Notes: generated by a model from the letters alone, not told the origin. Shown: positions 8,186 to 17,240, counted from the first letter of the stretch. The stretch: DNA of 37,087 bases from Oscillospiraceae bacterium (GCA_015066015.1 SVPE01000019.1:1-37087), one strand, 5' to 3'. Numbers and translations are program-made.

Positions 8186-8253
8186 TGCAATAGATTTTGT
8201 AAAAAAACAACAGAATATTTTTGTAGAAAAACTTTGCCGTTTTCAACAAAGAA

Positions 8254-8973
8254 TCAAAGAAGACTAAGAGGAATATACTCTCCGCAGATTCTTTTTGCTA
8301 TGTTTGAAAAAGCCACATAAGATTCCTGACGTTTCTTATAAATCTCGCCGCCCATAGCACCAAGTCTGATTTTTTCGTCCTCGGGTACAACGCCGATAAG
8401 CTGCACCTGAGTTGAGTCAATAACCTTATCAATATTAAGAAGTCTGCCTTTTACTATATCCTTTTTGTCTGCTCTGTTTATGACAAGTCTGCACCGACTG
8501 ACCCCCATACGCGCCATCTCATTTGCTGCAGTACAGGCACTTCTGACACAGACGAGGTCGGGTGTAGCAACAACGATTCCGCAATCAGCTGCTGCACATG
8601 CAAGGCTCAGTCCCCTGCCTATACCTGCAGGTGCGTCAAAAAGGATAAAGTTATAATCACAGTCATAATGATCAACAAGCTTTTTCATTTTTTCACTGTC
8701 AATATTCTCATAATCCGAAGGGCAACTCAGAACAGAAATTCTGTCATTTTCGTAAACCGCCTCAAGGGGCTCACAACGTCCGAGAATTACATCACCGAAA
8801 TCGTATACGAGCTCCTTTGTAACACCGACAAGAAGGTCAACGCTTCTGAGTCTGTCACAATCTATTATGAGTACATGGTTACCCAGCTTTGCAAGTGCCT
8901 TTGCAAGAGCAACCGTAAAGGTAGTTTTACCTACACCGCCTTTACCTGAGGCAACAACTATTTTCTTCGCCAC
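8254..8973 (-). CDS. minD: MinD/ParA-type ATPase at the end of the shape cluster
   Basis: The protein has the deviant Walker A motif GKGGVGKT (residues 10-17), a switch I/Walker A' region (LIIDCDRLRSVDLL) and a Walker B-like strand (FILFDAPAGIG), all typical of MinD/ParA ATPases. In rods and many clostridia MinD recruits MinC to the membrane to block FtsZ near the poles. At 239 residues it is slightly short, and its C-terminus (AFSNIAKRICGEYIPLSLL) is not an obvious amphipathic membrane-targeting helix. No minC or minE lies next to it, although minC commonly precedes minD in this clostridial cluster. It starts 15 bp after pbp2 and so is co-transcribed with it. The family is certain; the Min role is inferred from context. 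Confidence 0.8.
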   Translation of the reverse strand: MAKKIVVASGKGGVGKTTFTVALAKALAKLGNHVLIIDCDRLRSVDLLVGVTKELVYDFGDVILGRCEPLEAVYENDRISVLSCPSDYENIDSEKMKKLVDHYDCDYNFILFDAPAGIGRGLSLACAAADCGIVVATPDLVCVRSACTAANEMARMGVSRCRLVINRADKKDIVKGRLLNIDKVIDSTQVQLIGVVPEDEKIRLGAMGGEIYKKRQESYVAFSNIAKRICGEYIPLSLL

Positions 8974-8988
8974 GCAGAATCCCTCCTG

Positions 8989-11013
8989 TTACTGTACAAG
9001 TACATTTTCACTGACAGTTGTTTCTGTATTTACCTTGGCTTCAAAGTAATTTTTAAAAATCTCCGCAAGAATAGGAGCCGTATAAGCACTCATACCTGCG
9101 CTTTCAACAGCTATCGCAACGGCAATTTCAGGATCCTCGTAGGGTGCAAATCCCATAATAAAACCGTTGTTAAGCTCATATACTGAGCCGTTGATTTCCT
9201 TTTCAACAGTAGTTGTACCCGTCTTGACGGCGACATTTACCGGTACAATCTCAAAGTCGAGATAGCTCTCTGTTGCAACAAGATGCATACCTTCATAAAT
9301 GAGCTTCCAGTTTTCAGCCTTGAAGTTAGCCTTTGAAAGCACCTGAGTTTCTGTTTCGCTGATTGTTTTTTTTAGGTCTGAGCTTCTTATCGCCTCAACA
9401 AGATGAGCCTTGTATCTTACACCCTTGTTTGCAATTGTTGAAACATATGAGCAAAGCTGAATCGGGGTAAACAGATTATTACCGTGACCGATACCTGCCT
9501 GAATAGTAAGACCGGGAGTCCAGATATCTCCGATGCTTGTACGGTATTCAACGCTGTCAACGGTGCCTGTGCTTTCATAAAGCTCAATGCCCGTAGGCTC
9601 TCCGAGACCGAACATGGTAAAGTAACTGTTAAGCTTTTCTATACCGAGAAGTCTTGCAGTTTCATAAAAGAAGATGTTACATGAATGGCACAAGGCCCAT
9701 CTTACATCAAGCCAGCCGTGCTTACCCGTACAACCGGGCTGATAGTCCTGATAGAAGGTGTAAATCCCTTCACAGTAAACCTCTTTTTCGGCATTGATAA
9801 CATTTTCCTCAAGTCCGGCAATACCTACGGCAGGCTTGATAGTTGAGCCGGGGGTAAAGGTACTGTCAAGAGCTCTGTTCCATAAGGGCTTGTTGGGGTC
9901 GGTTACGAGCTTGTCGTAATCGTCAATATAAGTTGAGTTGTTATAGGTAGGATAGGAGCAGATAGCACGCACGGCGTTGCTTTTGACATCCATAACAATT
10001 GCCGCGCCCGAAAGTGAATAAGCTGTAATCTTCGACTGCAGCTCCTGAATCTTCTTTGCCAGTGCATCCTGGGCAACCTTCTGTATTTTTCTGTCAATCG
10101 TAAGCACAAGAGTGTTACCCTGAACGGGCTCCTTGGTGTACTTCTCAGTTTTAGTACCCGAGGAGTCAACAGTGACTATTTTCTCACCCTTTATACCCTT
10201 AAGCTCCGATTCATAAACTGCTTCCAGACCGCTTTTACCGACATAGTCATTGAGTGAATATCCGTTATTCTTTCCTTCCTCGTACTGCTCTGCGCTGATA
10301 GGTCCTACAATTCCGAGCACATGGGGCGCAAGCGTACCGTCAGGATACTCTCTTTCACTGTCAATGTAAAGCTCAACACCGGGGAAAAGATAGCTCTTTT
10401 CCATAATTGCAGAGGCAAGCTCGTTTGTTACATCTGTAGCAAAAATATAGTTTCTGCTTTCGTTGAAGCCGTCCTTTACAAGTGAATAATAAACCGACGC
10501 AATATCTCTTGCGTCTTTTACGGAATAGCCAGCAAGCTCATATTTATCAACAAGCTCGTCAAAACAGTTCTGCACCGTAGCATAATGCATAAGGTCAAGG
10601 AATGCCTCACTTTTAAGATAGGCGACGGAAAGCTCCATATCCTTGGAAAACTCGAGGATATCTCCGTTAAGTTCAATAGGAAGCTCGTCCTTCCACTCCG
10701 CCTTATATTTGTCGAAAATACGGATAAGCTCAAGAATTATTCTGTTTCTCTCGCTATAGTCCGTAGGAAACGATGAGTAGGTAAATATAATTTTGTTAAC
10801 CTGCTTATTGGTTACAAGAGGATAACCGTTGCAGTCGAGGATTTCGCCTCTTATTGGATTAACCTCTACAGTAACGGCAGAAACAGGTGTTTCCGCATCC
10901 TCGTCAGCGCTGAGTATCTGCAGGTCAAAAAGCTTGAAAAGGAAAACTGAAAACGCAAACGCAACTATAAGTATAACAACAAGACTTCTTTTCTTTTCAC
11001 TTCGTGTTGACAT
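8989..11013 (-). CDS. mrdA: Penicillin-binding protein 2, elongation-specific transpeptidase
   Basis: This class B PBP cross-links peptidoglycan during side-wall growth together with MreBCD. It has one N-terminal membrane anchor (about residues 10-30), a non-catalytic pedestal domain, and a transpeptidase domain with all three catalytic motifs: Ser390-Thr-Ile-Lys393, Ser444-Cys-Asn446 and Lys597-Thr-Gly-Thr600. The length of 674 residues fits the PBP2/SpoVD class. AAGGAA lies 8-9 nt before the ATG. It follows mreD by 37 bp. The partner SEDS glycosyltransferase (RodA) is not in this window. Confidence 0.93.
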   Translation of the reverse strand: MSTRSEKKRSLVVILIVAFAFSVFLFKLFDLQILSADEDAETPVSAVTVEVNPIRGEILDCNGYPLVTNKQVNKIIFTYSSFPTDYSERNRIILELIRIFDKYKAEWKDELPIELNGDILEFSKDMELSVAYLKSEAFLDLMHYATVQNCFDELVDKYELAGYSVKDARDIASVYYSLVKDGFNESRNYIFATDVTNELASAIMEKSYLFPGVELYIDSEREYPDGTLAPHVLGIVGPISAEQYEEGKNNGYSLNDYVGKSGLEAVYESELKGIKGEKIVTVDSSGTKTEKYTKEPVQGNTLVLTIDRKIQKVAQDALAKKIQELQSKITAYSLSGAAIVMDVKSNAVRAICSYPTYNNSTYIDDYDKLVTDPNKPLWNRALDSTFTPGSTIKPAVGIAGLEENVINAEKEVYCEGIYTFYQDYQPGCTGKHGWLDVRWALCHSCNIFFYETARLLGIEKLNSYFTMFGLGEPTGIELYESTGTVDSVEYRTSIGDIWTPGLTIQAGIGHGNNLFTPIQLCSYVSTIANKGVRYKAHLVEAIRSSDLKKTISETETQVLSKANFKAENWKLIYEGMHLVATESYLDFEIVPVNVAVKTGTTTVEKEINGSVYELNNGFIMGFAPYEDPEIAVAIAVESAGMSAYTAPILAEIFKNYFEAKVNTETTVSENVLVQ

Positions 11014-11050
11014 TCTGTTTCATTCCTTCCGTAATAATTTTTTGTTTTCT

Positions 11051-11596
11051 TTAACCGATAAAGGTCTGCTTCGACCTTTCGTTTTTACCCGTAGCGCTTA
11101 TGATAAAGCCGATCAGATAGTAATAAATAAAGACAAAGGCTGCGGAATAAACGGCTTGCGGCAAAAAGTGAGTAAAAAGAATCATCCATGTGCCGTCATA
11201 TCCTTTACGAAGAATAAATATTCCCCAGTAAGCCACACTTACCGCAATGCAGCAGACGAGACTGAGAAAAACCGATGTCACAAGTCTGTTACGAAGCACA
11301 AAGGTTATCAGTATACCTATACCGAAGCCGATACAAAGCAGCATAAGAGTGAACATCCCGTCTGCACCGGTGGATGCAAAATCCCACAGCGCACCTGCAA
11401 GAAGACCGTAGACAAGCCCTGCTGTACTTCTTTCATACATTGCCACACAGACTGTGAAAGGTATAAGAAGCATCGGTGAAAGATTTCCTATATTCAGATT
11501 GAAGCCCGGCGTGTGCTGAATCAGTGCCGAAGCTATCATTACAAGTATAATAAGTCCGCGTCTTAATCCCATTTGCTTTGATGGACTCAGATTCAT
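11051..11596 (-). CDS. mreD: Rod-shape-determining membrane protein MreD
   Basis: A 181-residue protein with five to six membrane segments (for example GLIILVMIASALI, LLIPFTVCVAMY, VYGLLAGALWDF) and the small polar loops typical of MreD. It bridges MreC and the PBP2/RodA synthases. A GTG two codons upstream is open, but it lies too close to the GGCGGTGAG site, so the ATG at 11596 is preferred. Sequence conservation in MreD is low; the position between mreC and pbp2 is the main support. Confidence 0.88.
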   Translation of the reverse strand: MNLSPSKQMGLRRGLIILVMIASALIQHTPGFNLNIGNLSPMLLIPFTVCVAMYERSTAGLVYGLLAGALWDFASTGADGMFTLMLLCIGFGIGILITFVLRNRLVTSVFLSLVCCIAVSVAYWGIFILRKGYDGTWMILFTHFLPQAVYSAAFVFIYYYLIGFIISATGKNERSKQTFIG

Positions 11597-11634
11597 ACAC
11601 ACTCACCGCCTTTCATTGAAATTCTGAATTATTA

Positions 11635-12483
11635 TCAGCCTGTTACGCCCTGTCCGGCAAATTCAGTTATTACAAAAACATCCTCAAGCTGACTGATGTC
11701 AACACCCGGATCAATAACCGCATAGCTGGAAAGGTCATAGGGGCTTTCGTTTACTTCGCTTACAGTGCCGATAATAAGACCCTTCGGATATGTTGCTCCG
11801 ACACCGCTGGTTACAATTATACCTCCGGGAGTAATGGAGCTTGAACGGCTGAGTCCCGAGAGTATACAGTTACCCTTGAGTGAAAAATCCACAGTTGTGG
11901 TAACATAAGCAATTTCACGACTCTTGCTTTCAAGAGAAGAAATTTTAGTGTCGGGATTAAGAAGAGTTTCCACCACAGAAAAGGTCGGATGAACCTTCTT
12001 TACAATTCCCACAACATAATTACCGCTGATTACCGGATCATTGAAAGCAATTCCGCTGTCTGACCCCTTATCAATAATTATTGAAGAAAAAAGATCCATA
12101 CTGTCTGCGCCGATTACATTACAGCTTTCAAGTACAAAATCGGGATTAAGTTCCTTTACACCAAGCATTGCCTCATAGGTTTCCACCTTGTGCTCAAGCT
12201 CATCATATGTGGCAATTTTGTTTTCATACTCGGCAATTTTGTAATTGAGGCGTTCAATTTCCTCTTTATAGGTCCCAGCAGACTCAAAGGAAGCATCAAG
12301 CCACGAAAGCTTTTCACTTACAAAGCCTGAAAGCTTCTGCAAGGGTCTGAAGACAATGCCTATAGCATTTGTAACCGGTGAAGAGGAGTTTACGGTTGCA
12401 ACCGCAATTACCGACCCGGCCATAACAGTACAGATGACAATAAGGAAAATTTTAAATTTTGTGCTTTTTAAAAACTGAAGCAT
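11635..12483 (-). CDS. mreC: Rod-shape-determining protein MreC
   Basis: The product (282 residues) has an N-terminal membrane anchor at about residues 9-31, a coiled coil at about 70-108 (YKEEIERLNYKIAEYENKIA), and two beta-barrel-rich domains ending in the MreC-type GLIIGTVSEV and DISQLEDVFVI segments. It acts outside the membrane as a scaffold for PBP2 and MreD. It begins 24 bp after mreB and belongs to the same operon. Confidence 0.93.
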   Translation of the reverse strand: MLQFLKSTKFKIFLIVICTVMAGSVIAVATVNSSSPVTNAIGIVFRPLQKLSGFVSEKLSWLDASFESAGTYKEEIERLNYKIAEYENKIATYDELEHKVETYEAMLGVKELNPDFVLESCNVIGADSMDLFSSIIIDKGSDSGIAFNDPVISGNYVVGIVKKVHPTFSVVETLLNPDTKISSLESKSREIAYVTTTVDFSLKGNCILSGLSRSSSITPGGIIVTSGVGATYPKGLIIGTVSEVNESPYDLSSYAVIDPGVDISQLEDVFVITEFAGQGVTG

Positions 12484-12507
12484 ACTTCTGTCACCTTTCG
12501 CGAAAAA

Positions 12508-13518
12508 TCAGTTCTTTTTACCGACTGAGCCTAAAACATCCTCGTTAAGGAAAATTCCCGTACCGTCGGCAACACAGTCAAGAGGATTATCGGCAACACG
12601 CACGGGCATACCCGTTTCCGTTGTGATAAGTGTGTTGAGACCTCTGAGAAGCGCGCCGCCTCCGGTAAGAGTAATACCGTATTTCATAATATCAGCTGAA
12701 AGCTCGGGAGGTGTCTTTTCAAGAGTGCCCTTGATTGCATCGAGAATCTGCCTGATGCAATCCTCTGTAGCCTCTCTTACCTCCTCGCTTGTGATTGTTA
12801 CATTTTTGGGAAGTCCGTCAAGAAGGTTTCTGCCCTTTACTTCCATTCTGCCTTCGTTACCGTAGTCAATCGCAGAGCCGATTTTGATTTTGATTTCCTC
12901 GGCTGTACGCTCGCCGATAAGAAGGTTGTATTTCTTTTTGATGTACTGACTGATAGCACTGTCAAAATCATCACCTGCAACTCTGACAGAGCGTGAGGTA
13001 ACAATATCACCAAGTGAAATAACAGCAACCTCGGCTGTACCGCCGCCGATATCAACTATCATGCTTCCCTTTGCTTCTTTTACGGGAAGACCTGCACCGA
13101 TAGCGGCTGCCATAGGCTCTTCAATAAGGCTTACATATCTTGCACCTGCCTCGAGTGCAACGTCGTGAACATTTCTTCTTTCAACCTCAGTAACACCCGA
13201 AGGAATACAAATTACAACCCTGGCCTTTGCAAGAAATGATCCGCCAAGAGCCTTCTGGATAAATTTGCGGAGCATCTCCGTTGTAACATCAAAATCAGCA
13301 ATAACACCGTTACGCAGCGGGCGCATTGCAGTAATCGAACCGGGAGTTCTTCCTATCATCTGCTTTGCCTCATTACCTACGGCAACAACCTTTGCAGGTC
13401 TTGAATTAACATTAATCGCAACAACAGAGGGCTCTCTTATAACAATGCCTTTACCCTTGACATAAACAATGGTGTTCGCTGTACCTAAATCAATACCGAT
13501 ATCCTGAGAAAATAACAT
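12508..13518 (-). CDS. mreB: Actin-like cell-shape protein MreB
   Basis: The 336-residue protein carries the actin-fold ATP-binding signatures: phosphate-1 ([18 protein letters not shown]), phosphate-2 ([15 protein letters not shown]) and the adenosine motif ([11 protein letters not shown]). It starts with [11 protein letters not shown], so it may bind the membrane through the short hydrophobic N-terminus. It polymerises under the membrane and guides the elongation machinery. It is the first gene of the mreB-mreC-mreD-mrdA-minD unit, with a good promoter (13582-13610) and a clear AAGGAGAAAG site. Confidence 0.97.
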   Translation of the reverse strand: MLFSQDIGIDLGTANTIVYVKGKGIVIREPSVVAINVNSRPAKVVAVGNEAKQMIGRTPGSITAMRPLRNGVIADFDVTTEMLRKFIQKALGGSFLAKARVVICIPSGVTEVERRNVHDVALEAGARYVSLIEEPMAAAIGAGLPVKEAKGSMIVDIGGGTAEVAVISLGDIVTSRSVRVAGDDFDSAISQYIKKKYNLLIGERTAEEIKIKIGSAIDYGNEGRMEVKGRNLLDGLPKNVTITSEEVREATEDCIRQILDAIKGTLEKTPPELSADIMKYGITLTGGGALLRGLNTLITTETGMPVRVADNPLDCVADGTGIFLNEDVLGSVGKKN

Positions 13519-13581
13519 AAGCTTTCTCCTTTCGTTAAGCCATTACATAAAATGGGCATTATAATACATTATAATCAATTT

Positions 13582-13610
13582 ATTATACCTTAATTTTCTC
13601 TGTTACTCAA
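13582..13610 (-). promoter_or_regulatory. Promoter of the mreBCD-mrdA-minD operon
   Basis: On the minus strand TTGAGT (13605-13610) and a perfect TATAAT (13582-13587) are separated by 17 bp. The leader to mreB would be about 55 nt. Confidence 0.8.
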
Positions 13611-13664
13611 GAGGTAAGCGTAATTTTTTACATAATATCAGCAATTTTTTTCAGATTCAACCGC

Positions 13665-13693
13665 TTTACTTTACCTTCTGCAAAGTATATAAT
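13665..13693 (+). promoter_or_regulatory. Promoter of the MBL-fold hydrolase gene
   Basis: TTTACT (13665-13670) and TATAAT (13688-13693) with a 17-bp spacer lie 37 bp upstream of the ATG at 13731. This promoter is divergent from the mreB promoter. Confidence 0.6.
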
Positions 13694-13730
13694 ATAAACC
13701 GTAATCTAACTTTAAGAGGTGCAGTCAAAT

Positions 13731-14543
13731 ATGAAAATCACAGTACTTACCGACAACAAAGCAAAATCCCCTCTCAAGGGTGAATGGGGACTCTCACTTT
13801 ATATTGAACATAATGGCGACAGAATACTTCTTGATACAGGCGCTTCTCCCCTCTTTGCAGAAAACGCAAAAAAGTGCGGCATCAGTCTGGAAAAAGTAAA
13901 CCTTGCCTTTCTTTCCCACGCCCACTATGACCATAGCAACGGCTTCGGTGAATTTTTCAGAATCAACAAAAGTGCAAAACTCTATCTCAGTATCAACTGC
14001 AAGGAAAACTGCTATGGCAAGCGCTGGATTTTTTCAAAATACATAGGCATAAAAAAAGGCTATACCGACACCTACAGGGAAAGACTCATCCCCACAGATG
14101 GCTTCACTAAGGTTAAAGACGGAATTTATATTCTCCCTCACCGCGATGGCGACTACAGCATTTACGGCAAGAAAAACGGTCTTATTCAAAAAGAAAAAGG
14201 GAGTTTCAGATACGATTCCTTCAACCATGAACAAAGTCTCGTCATCCGCACAGAAAACGGACTTGTTATTTTCAATTCCTGTTGTCACACAGGTGCCGAC
14301 AACATAATATCCGAAGTTACCGAAGCTTTTGAGGGTGAAAAGATCCTTGCACTCATAGGCGGATTCCACCTTTATAAGTCCTCTGCCGATGATGTACTTC
14401 AGCTTGCAGAAAACATAAGGGCAACCGGAATAAAAAGCATCTATACGGGACACTGCACAGGTGACAAGGCTTTTGCCATATTAAAAGAGCAGCTCGGTGA
14501 AACGGCAAACGAGCTTTTTGCAGGTATGGTAATCGAACTTTAA
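13731..14543 (+). CDS. MBL-fold metallohydrolase, COG1237-like
   Basis: The metal-binding signature is LSHAHYDHSNG (His63, His65, Asp67, His68), with further ligand positions in NSCCHTG, GGFHLY and YTGHCTG. This pattern and the 270-residue length fit the subgroup annotated as 7,8-dihydropterin-6-methyl-4-(beta-D-ribofuranosyl)-aminobenzene-5'-phosphate synthase-like (COG1237), known mostly from archaea and anaerobes. Most bacterial members have no proven substrate, so I do not assign one. No signal peptide is seen. AGAGG lies 11 nt before the chosen ATG; an upstream GTG (13719) falls within that site. The gene is monocistronic. Confidence 0.85.
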   Translation: MKITVLTDNKAKSPLKGEWGLSLYIEHNGDRILLDTGASPLFAENAKKCGISLEKVNLAFLSHAHYDHSNGFGEFFRINKSAKLYLSINCKENCYGKRWIFSKYIGIKKGYTDTYRERLIPTDGFTKVKDGIYILPHRDGDYSIYGKKNGLIQKEKGSFRYDSFNHEQSLVIRTENGLVIFNSCCHTGADNIISEVTEAFEGEKILALIGGFHLYKSSADDVLQLAENIRATGIKSIYTGHCTGDKAFAILKEQLGETANELFAGMVIEL

Positions 14544-14570
14544 GCAGTGCTTATAATTTACTTTCGGGTT

Positions 14571-14671
14571 ATACCGCCGGCGCTTCTAAGAAGCGCCGGC
14601 GGTATTGCGCGCAGAGGTGCCACGCGCTGCTGCGCCTCAGGTTCGGCACAGAAACAATTTCGGACAGCGCA
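14571..14671. repeat. Very stable 16-bp palindrome plus GC-rich structured spacer
   Basis: A perfect 16-bp inverted repeat (14571-14586 with 14590-14605) encloses only TAA. Its core is ACCGCCGGCGCTTC. No T tract follows on either strand, so it is not a standard terminator. It is followed by a GC-rich stretch in which TGCGC (14606-14610) can pair with GCGCA (14667-14671) around smaller hairpins (GTGCC/GGCAC, GCGC/GCGC). It separates the convergent MBL gene and alcohol dehydrogenase gene. Its sequence is richer in G+C than the neighbouring genes. Confidence 0.6.
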
Positions 14672-14709
14672 AAAAAAATCCGTCGGGATTCGATGTCCCG
14701 GCGGATTTT
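14671..14709 (-). terminator. Terminator of the iron alcohol dehydrogenase gene
   Basis: AAAATCCGCCGGGA and its complement (14675-14688 with 14696-14709) form a 14-bp stem with one G-T pair. A run of eight T follows on the minus strand, immediately after the stop at 14715. Confidence 0.85.
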
Positions 14710-14714
14710 ACTGT

Positions 14715-15926
14715 TTATTTCATTAAGCGTCTGATTACTGCTTCGCAATCTGCCTTATCCATAATCTTAGGAACAGGATAAAGAGGATTGCCTTCCTTGA
14801 GAGCTCTTGCTACGATTGTAGGAATATCTTCTTCCTTAATCATATCAAAGCCGTCAGGAATGTTCATATTCTTATTGAGAGTCTTAATAGCCTCAATAAA
14901 CGCCTCTGCCTTTTCCTTGTCTGTACCGTCAGTCTTAACGCCGGCAATTTCAGCAAGTCTTGCAAGCTTCTTGTGAGCTGAAGCACCGTAGTACTCAAGC
15001 ACATAAGGAAGAATTACTGCATTGGCAAGACCGTGAGGAATGCCATAGAAGCCGCCGAGGTTGTGAGCAATTGCATGAACATAACCAACGTATGCTCTTG
15101 TAAATGCCATACCTGCATAATAGGATGCCCAGAGCATCTTGTCTCTTGCTTCAACGTTTTTACCGTCAGCATATGCAGTCTCGATGTTATCAAAAATCAT
15201 CTTTGTTGCTTTTTCTGCATAAGCGATTGTGCTCTTGACATTACTGTTACCTATGTAAGCTTCAACAGCGTGTGTGAGAGCGTCCATACCGGTTGTTGAA
15301 GTTATGTGAGGAGGAAGACCGATTGTAAGCTCGGGATCAAGTACAGCATACTTGGGACGGAGCTTCGGGTCGTTGATAGCATTCTTTTCGTGTGTCTCGG
15401 GATCGCTTACAACTGCGGCAAGAGTAACCTCTGAGCCTGTACCTGCTGTTGTGGGAACTGCAAATAAGGGAGGAAGCTTGTGCCATACCTTAAGAACACC
15501 GCGCATCTTCTTTACAGGAGTCTTGGGATTGGTAACACGTGCTGCTGCAGCCTTTGCGCAGTCCATGGGTGAACCGCCGCCAAAAGCAATAACACCCTGA
15601 CAAGCGTTGTCAAGATAAAGCTGACGTGCGTCTTCGATATTCTGAATTGAGGGATTGGGCTGAGTGCCGTCATATACAGTGTATTTTACACCTGCCTTGT
15701 CGAGCTCTTCAAAAAGGGAATCGAGAAGATGGATACCCATAAGACCCTTATCAGTTACAACAAGAACGTTGTCAAGTCCCTTTGACTTAATAAATTCAGG
15801 AAGCTTGCGGATTGCACCGGGGCCATCAATTACATAAGGCTCAGACCAATCGAAGAAAGGTGTGCACTGTGCAATGAAAAATGCCTTCTGATAGATTCTG
15901 CAATAAGCTTTTTTAATCTGCCACAT
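14715..15926 (-). CDS. Iron-containing alcohol dehydrogenase
   Basis: This group III NAD(P)-dependent dehydrogenase has the nucleotide-binding loop FGGGSPMDCAKA, the PTTAGTGSEVT motif, and all four expected iron ligands by comparison with FucO-type enzymes: Asp and His in MDALTHAVEAY, and the two histidines at the ends of HAIAHNLGGFYGIPH. The length of 403 residues is slightly above the family usual because of an extra N-terminal segment (MWQIKKAYCRIYQKAFFIAQ). The ATG at 15926 has AAAGGAAAG 7 nt upstream, so I keep that start. The protein is cytoplasmic. Likely roles are reduction of acetaldehyde, butyraldehyde or another sugar-derived aldehyde; the substrate is not determinable. The gene stands alone. 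Confidence 0.92.
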   Translation of the reverse strand: MWQIKKAYCRIYQKAFFIAQCTPFFDWSEPYVIDGPGAIRKLPEFIKSKGLDNVLVVTDKGLMGIHLLDSLFEELDKAGVKYTVYDGTQPNPSIQNIEDARQLYLDNACQGVIAFGGGSPMDCAKAAAARVTNPKTPVKKMRGVLKVWHKLPPLFAVPTTAGTGSEVTLAAVVSDPETHEKNAINDPKLRPKYAVLDPELTIGLPPHITSTTGMDALTHAVEAYIGNSNVKSTIAYAEKATKMIFDNIETAYADGKNVEARDKMLWASYYAGMAFTRAYVGYVHAIAHNLGGFYGIPHGLANAVILPYVLEYYGASAHKKLARLAEIAGVKTDGTDKEKAEAFIEAIKTLNKNMNIPDGFDMIKEEDIPTIVARALKEGNPLYPVPKIMDKADCEAVIRRLMK

Positions 15927-16084
15927 TGTAAATCTTTCCTTTCAATATATACTTTTTGTATTCGTCCGGCTAATGCCGAAATTCAAGATATATTTTAACA
16001 CATCCGCGAGGTATCGTCAAGCATATTGAGACATTTTTACATTTTCTGTTTTTTAACCTGTAACACAATTGTAATTATTCTATA

Positions 16085-16114
16085 TTGTACATTTAAACCT
16101 GTTTTAAGTATGAT
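16085..16114 (+). promoter_or_regulatory. Possible promoter of the Usp-like gene
   Basis: TTGTAC (16085-16090) and TATGAT (16109-16114) are 18 bp apart. The -10 is good and the -35 weak. The 200-bp gap to the alcohol dehydrogenase gene otherwise shows only AT-rich sequence. Confidence 0.4.
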
Positions 16115-16149
16115 GTTATATACTTCAAGTGAAAAGGAGGCTTGAAGCC

Positions 16150-16572
16150 ATGAAAAATCAGAGGACAGTTCTTGTCTGTGTAACGGCACAGTCATCCTCA
16201 GAAAACCTTATCAGTGCAGGGAAGGCAATTGCTGAAAAGCACTCCGCCGAGCTTGAAATCGTTTCCGTTGTTCCTATTGAGAACAATGAAAGAGAGTTTG
16301 ACCCTCAGGTGCTCGATAAACTGCACACCGCAGCCAGAAAGTATGGCGGTGAAATAGCCGTCTACTTCAGCGATGACCCGACTATGACAGTCTGTGCCCA
16401 CATTGCAAAAAGAAAACCCGTAACCCTTGTTGTCGGCTTTCCCGGCGAAAAGAGTAACAACTTCATCTCACTCATACACCTGATACTCCCCGATGTCCCC
16501 ATCAGTATGGTTGATGCAAAAGGCACAGTCTACAACATTCTTCCCAATGAAGCCACCCCAATAAAGATATAA
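16150..16572 (+). CDS. Small universal-stress-protein-like protein
   Basis: The 140-residue protein has the alternating strand-helix pattern of a Rossmann-like UspA fold (TVLVCVTAQSSSENLISAGK, then ELEIVSVVP, then VTLVVGFPG). It most resembles the Usp-type domain also found within KdpD sensor kinases. The usual ATP-binding G-2x-G-9x-G(S/T) motif is not clearly present; the nearest segment is GFPGEKSNNF. A GTG at 16129 is open, but AAGGAGG lies about 10 nt before the ATG at 16150, so the shorter form is preferred. No partner gene is nearby. The function is unknown; nucleotide or stress signalling is a family-level guess. Confidence 0.7.
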   Translation: MKNQRTVLVCVTAQSSSENLISAGKAIAEKHSAELEIVSVVPIENNEREFDPQVLDKLHTAARKYGGEIAVYFSDDPTMTVCAHIAKRKPVTLVVGFPGEKSNNFISLIHLILPDVPISMVDAKGTVYNILPNEATPIKI

Positions 16573-16602
16573 TTTTTCTCTCCTTTTAATCCCCCGCAAA
16601 AG

Positions 16603-16645
16603 CATCCGGCAGAGTTCTTAAGCTCTGCCGGATGTCTTTATTTTT
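16603..16645 (+). terminator. Terminator of the Usp-like gene
   Basis: CATCCGGCAGAG (16603-16614) pairs with CTCTGCCGGATG (16623-16634), a perfect 12-bp stem, followed by TCTTTATTTTT. It also lies at the 3' end of the converging TetR gene. Confidence 0.85.
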
Positions 16646-17240
16646 ATTTTTTCTTTTCAAATGTTATATCGGGGTTGCCCGGTATCATAAGTCGTTTTAT
16701 CAGCACATAAGCAAGTGCGGTAACTTCATTTTTACTCATCTTATCATAATTAGCAAACCAATATCTGACAAGACCGTAAAAACCGTTTGACAGGAACATA
16801 TAGAAGAAATCATAGTTTGTTCTGTCTTCACCGTTATGAAACTGCTTGAAATAATTGTAGTTAAAATCACAGAAGAGTCCGCTGAGTCTGCCTATAACCG
16901 TCGTTGATGCCTTATCGAAAAGCATAAGACAGGTATCCTTACGGCAGTCGAGAATATCTATAAGTCCTTCAACCGAAACATAAACATTCTTCGGGAATCC
17001 GATATCAGAAAGACTGTTGATAAGTTGCTCAACCTCTGCAACAAGACTGTTTTCAACATCTGAAACAAGGTCATTTATGTCCTTGTAATGAAAGTAAAAG
17101 GCGTTTCTGCTGAGTTGGGCTCTTTCGCAAAGAAGCTTTACAGTTATTTTGTTAAGAGGAAGTTCACTTGAAAGCTCAACCAGACTTCTTTCGAATGCCT
17201 TTTTAGTTTTTTTCACGCAACTGTACTCTTTTGTGGCCAT
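16644..17240 (-). CDS. TetR/AcrR-family regulator
   Basis: The N-terminal helix-turn-helix is clear (ITVKLLCERAQLSRNAFYFHYKDI, about residues 36-59). The C-terminal region (YDFFYMFLSNGFYGLVRYWF) resembles the TetR_C_7/DhaS-like ligand domain. The start at 17240 is set by GGAGGAG 7-8 nt upstream; the open frame extends 14 codons further without a site. A tandem 10-nt direct repeat, AAATTCTGYT twice (17292-17311), lies upstream. The secreted protein gene 17329-18465 ends only 88 bp upstream in the same orientation, so the two may be co-transcribed. Target genes are unknown. The product is 198 residues. Confidence 0.85.
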   Translation of the reverse strand: MATKEYSCVKKTKKAFERSLVELSSELPLNKITVKLLCERAQLSRNAFYFHYKDINDLVSDVENSLVAEVEQLINSLSDIGFPKNVYVSVEGLIDILDCRKDTCLMLFDKASTTVIGRLSGLFCDFNYNYFKQFHNGEDRTNYDFFYMFLSNGFYGLVRYWFANYDKMSKNEVTALAYVLIKRLMIPGNPDITFEKKK

